A stretch of DNA of 64,000 nucleotides from positions 2,931,501-2,995,500 of the forward strand of contig NC_062988.1 in NCBI RefSeq assembly GCF_023078275.1. Direction: 5' to 3'. Source of the stretch: Leguminivora glycinivorella (Eukaryota; Arthropoda; Insecta; Lepidoptera; Tortricidae). The notes beneath the pieces were generated by a model, which saw only the letters and a program-made list of their open reading frames with translations, ran no database searches and was not told where the DNA came from. Made by a program: the position numbers and the translations under genes. Below, piece after piece: positions 34,195 to 45,120 of the stretch; within the stretch, counting starts at the first letter, position 1; every line of letters starts with the position of its first letter.

Positions 34195-34407
34195 TAAATT
34201 CAAAAATTGTGAAATGCTCCATACAAACTTCTACCACTCATTTTAGGGAAGTGGGGGGTTAGAAAGAGACAAAAAGTAGCCTATGTCACACTCCATCCCT
34301 TCAATTATCTCCACTTAAAAAATCACGTCAATTCGTCGCTCCATTTTGCCGTGAAAGACGGACAAAGAAACAGACACACACACTTTCCCATTTATAATAT
34401 TAGTATG
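34195..34407 (+). repeat. Interspersed repeat, CCCGCGGCTTCGCTCG type, head missing
   Basis: It has AAATGCTCCATACAAACTTC, GGGGTTAGAAAGAGACAAAA, CATCCCTTCAATTATCTCC and TTCCCATTTATAATATTAGT. See 5497, 9706 and 26086. Confidence 0.75.
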
Positions 34408-35283
34408 GAAAATCTTCTGAACATCTGCAATCCAATTCCAAGCAAACCACAAGCGTGTACTCGAAATCTCGAGGAATTTCGCAATCTTTAATCCAAGGCA
34501 ATTAGAATTTTAGATTGTCAGTTTGTCACGCTCGCCTCGCCATTCTCGAGTGGGATGTAAATCGTCTATTGTGGTAAACGGGTTACGAGAAGCCATTCTA
34601 TGCTTATCTCATAGCAAAAACATCCTTCGCTACATTTTTAGAGACATTCAATTTAAGATTTATGTCGTTGCTCTTAAAAGTGATAATGCGGATTTTAAAA
34701 TTTTGGTTTTGATCTTTGGTTTTGGGACTTTATTTTGAGGAAATATTACAGGATTGAGATTTACATATTTAATATATTTGTCATAATTATTTAATTAAAT
34801 CAAAGCAGTTAAGCATATTTGTCGAAGAATTTAATATCAAATAGCTGAAATTAAAGCGTAAAAAATTGCAATGATGAATGACTATAATGCAGTGACATGT
34901 AAATATGATGCCATACGATAAATAATAATAATGAGCAAAAGCTACCCACATACAAGAAATAATAACGAACCATGACCATCTTACTATGAGCACACCTCGG
35001 ACACTGGCGATTAAATATATGAAAGAGGCGCGTACCTAGCACACAGTGTAAGCTCGTGTAGGTGAACGCGTAATATGCTTGTAGAGTGACGTAATTATGA
35101 CAGGTCGACTGTTCGCGTTTTTGACAGACGGTAACTGTGAGGTAACCGAGAGGGGGTGGGCGGCACTTTCAGCGGGGAGCGGGAGTGGCCATACTGTATG
35201 ATAATACTCTTTATTATACTGTGCTATGAGCTTTTTTTGCTCATTGTAATTTTTCCTCAGTCACCCGTTGACCACAAATGCTG
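34408..35283. other. No gene recognised
   Basis: Unassigned DNA. A G-rich patch at 35135-35190 (GAGAGGGGGTGGGCGGCACT) stands out but lies in no identifiable gene. Confidence 0.35.
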
Positions 35284-35385
35284 TAAAGTGTTCGAAACGT
35301 CGGGATGAATTGTAAATTCATTATACGCGATTTAATCCGTTTCCATAGTTTTATTTCATGAGTAACTATCGCGGTAACCGAAGAC
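35284..35385. mobile_element. Foldback MITE with CGAAACGTCGGGATG core, left arm truncated
   Basis: It keeps the loop (AAGTGTTCGAAACGTCGGGA, TTCATTATACGCGATT) and the complete right arm (CCGTTTCCATAGTTTTATTT, ATGAGTAACTATCGCGGTAA). It is complementary in truncation to 31030-31147. Confidence 0.75.
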
Positions 35386-35411
35386 AATATTACATGCCCT
35401 TACTTTATTAA

Positions 35412-35560
35412 AAACAGTAGTAGTAGTAGTAGTAAAACACTTTATTGTACCAGAAAATAATACAACACACAGGAAAAAGAGCTTATTACAAGTACAAAGG
35501 TGAACTTATCACTTTAAGGGATCTCTTCCAGTTAACCTTTGAGCAATTGAGGGAGAATTG
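35412..35560 (-). mobile_element. 3' end of a retrotransposon with a trinucleotide tail
   Basis: Read on the minus strand it ends GGTACAATAAAGTGTTTTAC followed by (TAC)n, with AATAAAG as polyadenylation signal. Only the 3' UTR remains. Another AATAAAG-type minus-strand tail lies at 59825. Confidence 0.5.
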
Positions 35561-36090
35561 GAGATGGTAGGCATACAGTACAAACGGCGCAGGAAACAGA
35601 TTCTAGGTAATAATAAAATATAACTTACACTAACATGCAATATATACGAATAAATACATAATATACAACTATACAAATAGCAAATAATATAAATATATAC
35701 ATATATAATATATAAATTAAATATATATTTACATAATAAAAACGACAACTAGAAAACCGCATACATCCAATACCTTAGTATACAGTAGTAAACAGTCATG
35801 ATACGATCACTTTGTCGGTTGAGTGTGTTGACATAGCTCGGCCTCGCTGCACGCTGCACGCCCAACTCCAGTGGTCACTCAGGTCTTGTTACACTTATAT
35901 TAGTGTAAGCCCTATATGCACGCTAATGTCGCCACGTGCATGTCAAACAATAGGCTACTAGACTCGTATCGAATTTAGCACATCAAGTTATTGTTTTCTG
36001 TAGTATTTGACTTAAGAAATCAATATTTATAGCTTGCGGGCATTAAAAGTGCGTGATGACTGCGTATTTTTAATTAAACATGTGTGTATG
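35561..36090. other. AT-rich intergenic DNA
   Basis: TATA/ATAA-rich, with no recognisable gene. It flanks the left end of the 4.66-kb element. Confidence 0.35.
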
Positions 36091-36240
36091 TTTTTAACAC
36101 GCTTTTATTAGGTCGTCGTGTATGTAACTATGTATGTAATGGAATCTGCGGAGGCTAATTTAACCATCTTCCAGGAGTCGTAGCGTAATGAAAATTGGCA
36201 GCTATATGTAGTTCCGATGACAATACAATAATATGGTACT

Positions 36241-37110
36241 GTTGAGCTGATCTGATGATGGAGTCGGAAGATATGAACTGGAACTACATGATGGAACTTC
36301 GTATCATAGCCGTTTTTGGGTTTCTTAGAAAAGTATTGTAATGAACTTTGACTACAATTAGGTTTCAAGGTCTGATGATGAAGCCGAAAGATATGAACTG
36401 GAACTACATGATGGAACATCGTATCATAGCTGTTTTTGGGTTTCTTAGAAAAGTCTTGTAATGAACTTTGACTACGATTAGGTTTCAAGGTCTGATGATG
36501 GAGCCGGAAGATATGAACTGGAACTACATCATGGAACATCGTATCATAGCTGTTTTTGGGCTTCTTAGGAAAGTCTTGTAATGAACTTTGACTACAATTA
36601 GGTTTCAAGGTCTGATGATGGAGCCGGAAGATATGAGCTGGAACTACATGATGGAACATCGTATCATAGCTGTTTTTGGGCTTCTTAGAAAAGTCTTGTA
36701 ATGAACTTTGACTACGATTAGGTTTCAAGATCTGATGATGGAGCCGGAAGATATGAACTGGAACTACATGATAGAACATCGTATCATAGCTGTTTTTGGG
36801 CTTCTTAGAAAAGTCTTGTAATGAACTTTGACTACGATTAGAATTCAAGGTCTGATGATGGAGCCGGAAGATATGAGCTGGAACTACATGATGGAATATC
36901 GTATCATAGCTGTTTTTGGGCTTCTTAGAAAAGTCTTGTAATGAACTTTGACTACGATTAGGTTTCAAGGTCTGATGATGGAGCCGGAAGATATGAACTG
37001 GAACTACATGATAGAACATCGTATCATAGCTGTTTTTGGGCTTCTTAGAAAAGTCTTGTAATGAACTATGACTACGATTAGGTTTCAAGGCCTGATGATG
37101 GTGCCGGAAG
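36241..37110. repeat. 120-bp tandem array, about 7 copies (copy A)
   Basis: GGTTTCAAGGTCTGATGATG recurs every 120 bp (36361, 36481, 36601, 36721, 36961; a variant at 36841). The period is a multiple of three and the minus-strand unit lacks stops, so it yields a 380-codon frame of 40-residue repeats containing HIFRLHHQTLKPN. Nothing else supports translation. Confidence 0.95.
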
Positions 37111-37129
37111 ATAAGAACAGAAAAAAGGG

Positions 37130-39600
37130 GGGGGGGGGGGGGGAAGCATGAAAGAAAGATCAACGTAGTATTTAAAATAAGTTGGGTTAGCGTTTTCTTG
37201 TGACCTTTCAGAGCAAACAAAGGGGGGCTCGGGGGGCGAAGCCCCCGCATAAAAGAAAGATCAACGTTGTATTTAAAATAAGTTTGGTTAAGGTTTTCTT
37301 GTGATCCTTAAGAGTAAAGAAAAGGGGGGCTAGGGGGGCGAAGCCCCCCGCATGAAAGAAAGATCAACGTAGTATTTAGAATAAGTTGGGTTAGCGTTTT
37401 CTTGTGACCTTTAAGAGCAAACAAAGGGGGGCTCGGGGGGCGAAGCCCCCGCATGAAAGAAAGATCAACGTTGTATTTAAAATAAGTTGGTTTAGGGTTT
37501 TATTGTGACCTTTAAGAGCAATCAAAGGGGGGCTCGGGGGCGAAGCCCCCCGCATGAAAGAAAGATCAACGTAGTATTTAAGATAAGTTGGGTTAGCGTT
37601 TTCTTGTGACATTTAAGAACAAACAAAGGGGGGCTCGGGGGGCGAAGCCCCCCGTATGAAAGAAAGATCAACGTTGTATTTAAAATAAGTTGGTTTAGGG
37701 TTTTATTGTGATCCTTAAGAGCAAACAAAGGGGGGCTCGGGGGGCGAAGCCCCCGCATGAAAGAAAGATCAACGTAGTATTTAAGATAAGTTGGGTTAGC
37801 GTTTTCTTGTGACATTTAAGAGCAAACAAATGGGGGCTCGAAAGAAAGATCAACGTTGTATTTAAAATAAGTTGGTTAAGGGTTTTATTGTGATCCTTAA
37901 GAGCAAACAAAGGGGGCTCGGGGGCGAAGCCCCCGCATGAAAGAAAGATCAACGTAGTATTTAAGATAAGTTGGGTTAGCGTTTTCTTGTGACATTTAAG
38001 AGCAAACGTAGTATTTAGAATAAGTTGGGTTAGCGTTTTCTTGTGACCTTTAAGAGCAAACAAAGGGGGGCTCGGGGGGCGAAGCCCCCCGCATGAAAGA
38101 AAGATCAACGTAGTATTTAAGATAAGTTGGGTTAGCGTTTTCTTGTGACATTTAAGAGCAAACAAAGGGGGGCTCGGGGGGCGAAGCCCCCGCATGAAAG
38201 AAAGATCAACGTTGTATTTAAAATAAGTTGGTTTAGGGTTTTCTTGTGATCCTTAAGAGTAAAGAAAAGGGGGGCTCGGGGGGCGAAGCCCCCGCATGAA
38301 AGAAAGATCAACGTTGTATTTAGAATAAGGTGGGTTAGCGTTTTCTTGTGACCTTTAAGAGCAAACAAAGGGGGGCTCGGGGGGCGAAGCCCCCGCATGA
38401 AAGAAAGATCAACGTAGTATTTAAGATAAGTTGGGTTAGCGTTTTCTTGTGACATTTAAGAACAAACAAAGGGGGGCTCGGGGGGCGAAGCCCCCACATG
38501 AAAGAAAGATCAACGTTGTATTTAGAATATGTTGGGTTAGCGTTTTCTTGTGACCTTTAAGAGCAAACAAAGGGGGCTCGGGGGCGAAGCCCCCGCATGA
38601 AAGAAAGATCAACGTAGTATTTAAGATAAGTTGGGTTAGCGTTTTCTTGTGACCTTTAAGAGCAAACAAAGGGGGCTCGGGGGCGAAGCCCCCGCATAAA
38701 AGAAAGATCAACGTTGTTTTTAAAATAAGTTGGGTTAGCGTTTTCTTGTGACCTTTAAGAGCAAACAAAGGGGGCTCGGGGGCGAAGCCCCCGCATGAAA
38801 GAAAGATCAACGTTGTATTTTAAATAAGTTGGTTTAGGGTTTTCTTGTGACCCTTAAGAGTAACGAAAAGGGGGGCTCGGGAGGCGAAGCCCCCCGCATA
38901 AAAGAAAGATCAACGTAGTATTTAAAATAAGAGTTGGGTTAGGGTTTTCTTGTGACCTTTAAGAGCAAACAAAGTGGGGCTCGGGGGGCGAAGCCCCCCG
39001 CATGAAAGAATGATCAACGTTGTATTTTAAATAAGTTGGTTTAGGGTTTTCTTGTGACCCTTAAGAGTAACGAAAAGGGGGGCTCGGGAGGCGAAGCCCC
39101 CCGCATAAAAGAAAGATCAACGTAGTATTTAAAATAAGAGTTGGGTTAGGGTTTTCTTGTGACCTTTAAGAGCAAACAAAGTGGGGCTCGGGGGCGAAGC
39201 CCCCGCATGAAAGAAAGATCAACGTAGTATTTAAAATAAGTTGGGTTAGTGTTTTCTTGTGACCTTTAAGAGCAAACAAAGGGGTGCTCGGGGGGCGAAG
39301 CCCCCCGCATAAAAGAAAGATAAACGTTGTATTTAAAATAAGTTGGGTTAGGGTTTTCTTGTTACCCTTAAGAGTAACGAAAAGAGGGGGCTCGGGGGGC
39401 GAAGCCCCCCGCATAAAAGAAAGATTAACGTAGTATTTAAAATAAGTTGGGTTAGCGTTTTCTTGTGACCTTTCAGAGCAAACAAAGGGGGGCTCGGGGG
39501 GCAAAGCCCCCCGCATAAAAGAAAGATCAACGTTGTATTTAAAATAAGTTTGGTAATGGTTTTCCTGTGACCCTTAAGTGCAAATAAAGGGGGGCTCGGC
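37130..39600. repeat. Roughly 101-bp tandem array with G/C-run hairpins, about 24 copies (copy A)
   Basis: Each unit has GAAAGAAAGATCAACGT, TTTAAAATAAGTTGGGTTAG, TTTTCTTGTGACCTTTAAGA and GGGGGGCTCGGGGGGCGAAG followed by a C run. Unit starts are 101-103 bp apart. The G run, CTCG, G run, CGAAG, C run block can fold into a GC hairpin or offer a G-quadruplex. Units alternate between GTAGTATTT and GTTGTATTT variants, hinting at a two-unit higher-order repeat. Confidence 0.93.
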
Positions 39601-39972
39601 AAAAAAGAAATACTTAAATTTTGTTTGAATTAGTTGAAATGTGACAATATTTTCTAATCGAGTCAAACAAAATCCCACTAGCTGAGAGCTTCAAAACAAT
39701 GTATGGCGAAAGTATGTCTCTCTAATGTCTTCAAAAAGTCCGCGATGGCACATGTCTATATTGTCTATCTTTTACGGATAACTTACTAGGTAAAAACATT
39801 TTTATGATAATACCGTAATAAGAAGGTAGCCGCTAGTTATTATTAAGTAGCAATTAGCAATAAGTACACGTTAAGCCACAAATTGCATGTAAAATCCGCC
39901 TTCTTGAAATAATTTTATGTATAAATGTTAAAAGGTATTTATTTCATTATTAATGACTAAAAAGTATAAAAT

Positions 39973-40746
39973 AAATTAATAGTTTAAAAAACACTATAAA
40001 ACACGCTTTTATAAATGCACGTAAAAGCCAAAAATAAATTATGGATCGTTCAAGTTGTCTCTATTTGTGAGCTGAAGTTTAAAAACTATGTGCTTTTAAT
40101 TATAATATTTGATTGTAAAAGCGTGGGGCGCTGGAACAGGAAAGACTTTCTTGTAAACAAATACTAATTCGAACTTCCTGGCGAATGAAGTTGCATAAGA
40201 ACATAACGTTTACATATGCCGCCTAAGGGTTACCAAAGAGAACCAAAGATATCTCGTCCACGAACAAGAACTCTGCATCCTGTCACTGTAGACACTTTCC
40301 CCTTTTGTACTTTGATTACCGGAAAAAAGCGGCGTTCTAAGTGTCGGTGACTGTCGACTCTCCTCGCTACTAGCGCATATTTTGTCTGAGTTCGACAAAC
40401 TGGTACCTACTTTGAACACTGACTTTTAATTGATTTGACTGTTTAATGTAGAACCTACTAGTCATGCTGCAACTCCAGTTAGCGCGTCAATCTGTGTAAC
40501 CTCCTTCCCGTAACATAGCATAATTTGATTTATCAGCAAGTTATACTTATATATTCTGTGGTTATACAAAAAGTCTTTCCTGTTCCAGCGCCCCACGCTT
40601 TTACAATCAAATATTATAATTAAAAGCACATAGTTTTTAAACTTCAGCTCACAAATAGAGACAACTTGAACGATCCATAATTTATTTTTGGCTTTTACGT
40701 GCATTTATAAAAGCGTGTTTTATAGTGTTTTTTAAACTATTAATTT
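39973..40746. repeat. 774-bp foldback terminus with about 183-bp arms (copy A)
   Basis: The left arm 39973-40155 begins AAATTAATAGTTTAAAAAAC. The right arm 40565-40746 is its reverse complement with almost no mismatch, around a 409-bp core. The right arm's outer end is exactly the end of the 4.66-kb block in both genomic copies. The core's short minus-strand frame (40210-40419) is not recognisable. Confidence 0.9.
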
Positions 40747-41310
40747 ATTTTTAAATTATGGACTCCGAAAACGGTGTTGGCCAATGGAGTGACGTCACAT
40801 AATTCAGATCAACTATGGAAATTAGAGGTAGTAATCTGATCTCCATAGAAGCAACCTCTATTGTATTAAAATTCATAGTCGTTGACGGGTGTGACAATGT
40901 GAAATATTTTTTCTAAATATACTGACGTCATGTCATAGATATTCTATAGATTAATATGGCTGATGTAGTTTTTGCCTGATCACGTAAAAGTAAACTTTAA
41001 ATAATTTTTTTGCGGGTTTTTAAGTCGTAATAAAATTTGGTACTCTTTTTTTTCGTTTAATTAGACAGTAATTAATAATATAAGACATACTTTGAAAAAG
41101 GGTCAAGTAGCCTATTGTAGCTCATACATGTGTCCTGAGTCGACGCTACATAGGGTGGACACTGGACGCACACTCGCCCGCCCTGTGCACGCCCCGTCGG
41201 GCGTCGGACGCTCCACTCCGGTTAACAGTTAATATAAGAAGATTATACCATCCCACATATTAATAACTAGATGGCGCCACTACAAATGTCTTGTTGCCAT
41301 TTTTTTTTAA
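40747..41310. other. No gene recognised
   Basis: Unassigned DNA with a GC-rich patch at 41140-41225. It ends at a run of T (41301-41308) that is the A tail of the minus-strand RTE fragment. Confidence 0.35.
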
Positions 41311-41880
41311 TTAGCCTGTTGTAGTGTCCCACTGCTGGGCAAAGGCCTCCCCTCGCTTCTTCCACTCAACCCTGTCATGTGCATAATTCTGCCAGCTTGG
41401 ATGGAATGCGTTCAAGTCATCCCGCCATCTCTTTTTTGGTCTGCCTGAACCCCGGCCTGCACCCTCGACGGTGTTCCGTGGGTCCCACTCGGTAACCATT
41501 TTGGCCCACCGTTCAGGGTGCATGCGGCAGACATGTCCAGTCCAGTTCCACTTAAGAGTAGCGGTCTTGACACCTACATCTGCAACTCGAGTTCTGGAGC
41601 GCAGTTCCGTGTTTCTGATTCGGTCAGTTCTGCGAACACCCAGTATACTGCGCTCCATCGCCCGCTGGCAAACCTTGAGTTTGGACTTTAGAGCTTCTGT
41701 TAATGACCATGTTTGAGCGCCATAGGTTAGGATAGGCAGGATACACATGTCGATGAGTTTGCGCTTGAGACACAGAGGAAGGTTACCCTTCATTAGCGCC
41801 TTCATGGACCAGAAGCTCTTCCAGGCATTATCAATACGTCTATTGACTTCTATGATTTGCCTGTTTTCGCTGATTTGCCA
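41311..41880 (-). pseudogene. 5'-truncated RTE-type retrotransposon, C-terminal ORF fragment
   Basis: The open frame on the minus strand starts in mid-protein near 41880 (ISENRQIIEVNRRIDNAW) and runs to TAA at 41311-41313. It contains LPILTYGAQTWSLTE, QRAMERSILGVRRTDRI, WNWTGHVCRMHPERW, GSGRPKKRWRDDL and a final WKKRGEAFAQQW. This is the hallmark tail of RTE endonuclease-RT proteins. A short A run follows the stop. The RT catalytic core is absent, so this is a dead 5'-truncated copy with its coding tail intact. Confidence 0.88.
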
Positions 41881-41882
41881 TT

Positions 41883-42182
41883 ACCAAAGACATAATATAA
41901 TTATGTAACTCCGTATAGACGGATAAGGTCTAAGAAAAAAACGTACCTCAAAGCCCCAGAGAAAAAGGTACGGTAACCTAGATGGCGTTACACCTTTGGG
42001 GAACGCTCGGCTAGATGGCGCTAATATTAATATTTGACATTTTAACACATATCAAGTTAACAATATGGGCCAAATTGTCAAAACTGAAGTTCAAAAGTTT
42101 TAAGTCTGAGTTGAGAGATCGCAGTCTATGCATTGTGATTACACATTTCACTTTGACAGTAACTATCTATAATACTCGATCC
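41883..42182. repeat. 280-bp dispersed repeat, copy 2
   Basis: Starts ACCAAAGACAT and ends ATAATACTCGATCC, like 33837-34115. It abuts the 5' end of the RTE fragment. Confidence 0.75.
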
Positions 42183-42218
42183 TCACAGATGTCGATCCTC
42201 TTTGCCATTACTTATAGA

Positions 42219-42278
42219 ATGGCGTTAAGTGTCACTTTCGAGCCATTAATCTATGTCGAAAGTGACACTTAACGCCAT
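42219..42278. repeat. Perfect hairpin, 22-bp arms
   Basis: ATGGCGTTAAGTGTCACTTT..CG and its exact reverse complement are separated by a 16-bp loop. Confidence 0.85.
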
Positions 42279-42301
42279 CTACAAGTACGAGTATATTCGA
42301 C

Positions 42302-43643
42302 GGTCCATATTGGCTCATATAAAATTATTTGTTATAAAATCATTGTTTATACCGATTTGTGCTCCGAATTCAATTCTCATAATTTTACTTATCATAATTT
42401 TGTTTCATTATTATCAATAGTACTACTATCACTGTTCATAATAATCATTTAGCCGAAAAATTTTTAACCGACTTCAAAAAAAAGAGGAGGTTTTCAATTC
42501 GACTGAATGTTTTTTTTTTTTTGTATGTATGTTATTCGATATCTCCGAGAATCGTGGACCGATTTTCAAAATTTTTTTTTCAATCGATCAGGTATAACCC
42601 CGAGATGGTCCCATTGGCACCAAGTCGGGATCTGATGATGGGATCTTGGAGAAATCGAGGGAACTCTTCAAATGTTATAGGCACATGTAAAGTGTTTAGT
42701 GTATTTTTCAAAGGTACACCAGTATTTACGCCTGATGGTTATAATTTTATGTGGCTGAGCTGATGATGGAAGGTCAACTCCTCAATGGTTAGGAGTTAAA
42801 GGATAATTCTTTCACTACTGTAAATATATTCGGACTGATACATATAATATCAATAGGAACCACTAAAAATCAACAAATAAATAAACTTTTTAACAAAAAA
42901 TAAAACCGCCTTCAAAAATAAGCGCGTTACAAAACACGGAGAAACTAAAAAGAAAAAAATAATAAACCTTTGAATTCAGATTTCTTATCGGATTGCAATA
43001 ATCTAAACATCCAAATTATAAACAAATCAATTATTTTTGGAGTCGGGGTCAGCCTGCGTATGGTTGGGTGGGGCAAACAGGAAATAGCAAGGCGACGAAC
43101 AGGTCTGGTACTTTTTGAAGGCGGTTTTATTAATCATAAATTCTATACAAATATCTAATAACATTCATAATTTTGTGTTTAAGAAAATCATTCATCATAA
43201 AATTATTTAAAAAGTTTTGGGGAAGTTCTATGAAAAACTTGTGCCATTTGTAGAAGAGCACTTGGAGCTTTTACAGTGACATATACAATTTACATTAAAA
43301 AGTCGTTTCTGGGTTGCTCACGGTCAACCTAACACGCTCCTCCTCGCTACGCTCGTCGTCGCACCTAACTGGACTGTCACATGTGATTTTGTTCTGTTAA
43401 CAATAATATAACGATAAATTATATTACTCGCAATCGTTATGATCAATAATTATATAAACATTAACATTACTATAAAATGTATTTATGATGAATGACATTA
43501 TGAACATAAGTCATTCGAAGTTACGATAGTTATTAACATAAAATTGTTACAAATAATGATCGTTATAATGTAAAATTGTATGAGAAACATTTTCGGACTA
43601 CCAATAATCTATATACCAATTTTATATGAACTTTGGCGCACCC
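42302..43643. mobile_element. Mutator-like MITE, second copy, split by an insertion
   Basis: It is homologous to 17860-18537 on both sides of the insert at about 42463-43131. It starts GGTCCATATTGGCTCATAT and ends TTTGGCGCACCC. It is flanked by a 9-bp duplication ATATTCGAC (42293-42301 and 43644-43652), different from that of the first copy. No coding content of its own. Confidence 0.82.
42463..43131. mobile_element. Element with AACCGACTTCAAAAA / TTTTTGAAGGCGGTT ends nested in the MITE
   Basis: Comparison with the empty site at 18014-18025 defines an insert of about 665 bp. It begins AACCGACTTCAAAAAAAAG and ends CTTTTTGAAGGCGGTTTTATT, an inverted pair. An internal AACCGCCTTCAAAAATAAG at 42904 resembles the terminus. 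It contains GAGAATCGTGGACCGATTTT and GGGATCTGATGATGGGATCT. No transposase. The end type is common in Lepidoptera as I recall; class unassigned. Confidence 0.72.
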
Positions 43644-43652
43644 ATATTCGAC

Positions 43653-44014
43653 GGCAACGGCATTTTTAGTGGCTCCATCTAGTTTGTGCGCGTCCTTAGG
43701 CGGTCGCATTTTAATGTATGGTATAATTTCCTTATATTTAATTTATGGTATTAGACCTCGCGTCTTTCCTCGGGAAGATGTTCACGTAGATTGGCTCTGC
43801 AGGAGTCAAGGGTATCCGAAGTGGGTCGTAGGAGAAACTTCGGATGGTGTTCTTGCTCGCTTCGAGTCTGAATCTGGAGAGTAGCCGGATGATGCATATT
43901 CGTGTCTGGATCAGCGCAAATCTTGTAGCTAGAAAATATACAATCTTCATTTAATTTACAAGTTATGTGTGACAATTTTTTTTATGTTATAAATAAATAT
44001 TGCGTTAAATCATT
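43653..44014. other. No gene recognised
   Basis: A moderately GC-rich stretch with overlapping short open frames on both strands (43633-43975). No motif or splice context was recognised. Confidence 0.35.
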
Positions 44015-44098
44015 AATCGGCCAAACATTGCCTTAGACCGAGATACGTGGAAAAAAGAGAGGGAGGCCTTTGCCCAGCAGTTGGACGCAATAGGCTAA
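44015..44098 (+). pseudogene. RTE retrotransposon 3'-terminal fragment
   Basis: The last 27 codons plus stop of an RTE ORF are readable: LDRDTWKKREEAFAQQLD then AIG and TAA at 44096-44098. It is closely related to the end of the 41311 fragment (WKKRGEAFAQQW). An extreme 5' truncation. Confidence 0.75.
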
Positions 44099-44100
44099 CA

Positions 44101-44240
44101 AACACTAATAGTTATTTGTTATACAAGGGAGCAAAGTTGTATTTTAACCGAGTGTGTTGCAATACACACGAGGTAAAATAACTTTGCATCCCGTGTGTAA
44201 CACTAACTTTTCACCTCACTAAAGCGAGGAAACACGCAAT
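44101..44240. repeat. Foldback-type repeat, inverted relative of 33290-33490
   Basis: TAGTTATTTGTTATACAAGG, AAGTTGTATTTTAACCGAGT and CACCTCACTAAAGCGAGGAA are the reverse complement of the right part of the 32865-33490 repeat. Confidence 0.65.
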
Positions 44241-44504
44241 AAAAACAACTGAAAATAAGTCAATTTGCGTTTATTACAATTTCCACGATGCACCGACCGA
44301 CACCACAAAAGTTTCAAATTAAGAATCAAGAAGAAAATTCTATTTGGGTGCGTTCCGTTTCACGCGTTTTGAGATTGCAATGTTACTTAAGGTGCGTTCT
44401 GAATAAGTACAATGGAAGAGTCAAAAATACAAGTTCTTGTACGATTTCAAGTGTTTTATGGTAAAATCATAAAATAAAATAAATATATAAATAAAATAAA
44501 TATT

Positions 44505-44742
44505 GGGGACACCTTACACAGATCAACTTAGCCCCAAACTAAGCAAAGCTTGTACTATGGGTGCTAAGCGACGATATACATACTTAAATAGATAAATACA
44601 TACTTATATACATAGAAAACATCCATGACTCAGGAACAAATATCTGTGCTCATCACACAAATAAATGCCCTTACCGGGATTCGAACCTGGGACCGCGGCT
44701 CAGCAGGCAGGGTCACTACCGACTGAGCCAGACCGGTCGTCG
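44505..44742 (-). mobile_element. tRNA-derived SINE, second family, copy 2
   Basis: The minus-strand head has GTCTGGCTCAGTCGGTAGTG (A box) and CAGGTTCGAATCCCGGTAAG (B box), then GGGCATTTATTTGTGTGATG and an ATAAA-rich tail. The 3' part differs from the other copies (a CACCTTACACAGATCAACTT region), suggesting a subfamily. Confidence 0.85.
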
Positions 44743-44818
44743 AGTCATGTTTTAAAATTGTTTGAATTTTATGTTTTTAGTCGGATACAATTCGATATGA
44801 AATTATTTTTACGTTCGC

Positions 44819-45025
44819 ATCACATGATTTGTTAAGACAATTTAAGCACAGGGAGAAAATTGTCCGGTTTGGGACATGCCTTTACAAGAAATTATATTTA
44901 AAAAAGTAACTAATGACACGTTCGGATTTCAAATATTCTTTGCACTCTTGTGGATAAAATGCGATTTTGCTATCTGTTTTTCAAGAATAAAAAAGTCCTT
45001 TCCGAGCTAGTGAGGTGAAAATAAA
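44819..45025. repeat. 207-bp dispersed repeat, copy 2
   Basis: Same length and orientation as 19876-20082, with only a few mismatches. Confidence 0.8.
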
Positions 45026-45120
45026 TATAGACTTCTTACACGGATTGACCGAGTCCCACGGTAAGCTCAAGAAAGCATCTGTTGTGTTGTCGGTACTCAG
45101 ACCACGACATTTACGAGTAT
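45026..45120 (-). mobile_element. SINE 3'-end fragment, second family
   Basis: ACTTCTTACACGGATTGACC, CCCACGGTAAGCTCAAGAAA and GGTACTCAGACCACGACA match the 3' body of the SINEs at 25020 and 61497. The tRNA head is missing. Confidence 0.65.

Larger units (their letters stand above)
36091..40746. mobile_element. 4.66-kb repeated element, copy A (two tandem arrays plus inverted-repeat terminus)
   Basis: It is nearly identical over its whole length to 47427-52081. Both start TTTTTAACACGCTTTTATTA and end GTTTTTTAAACTATTAATTT with unrelated flanks outside. In order it has a 150-bp unique head, a 120-bp tandem array, a tandem array of about 101 bp, a 370-bp unique segment and a 774-bp inverted-repeat terminus. 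AACACGCTTTTAT at the left end also occurs inverted (ATAAAAGCGTGTT) near the right end. No transposase or RT is encoded. Class is unresolved: a non-autonomous DNA element or Helitron-like element is plausible. Confidence 0.8.

Noticed and set aside
36108..37250. A 380-codon minus-strand open frame of 40-residue repeats (and its 326-codon twin at 47444-48424)
   Set aside because: The 120-bp unit is a multiple of three and contains no stop in this frame, so repetition alone keeps it open. There is no signal peptide, domain or independent sign of translation.
37391..39602. Numerous minus-strand frames with LFALKGHKKTLTQLILNTT-like repeats
   Set aside because: They are read-through of the roughly 101-bp array in shifting frames and break wherever the G-run length changes.
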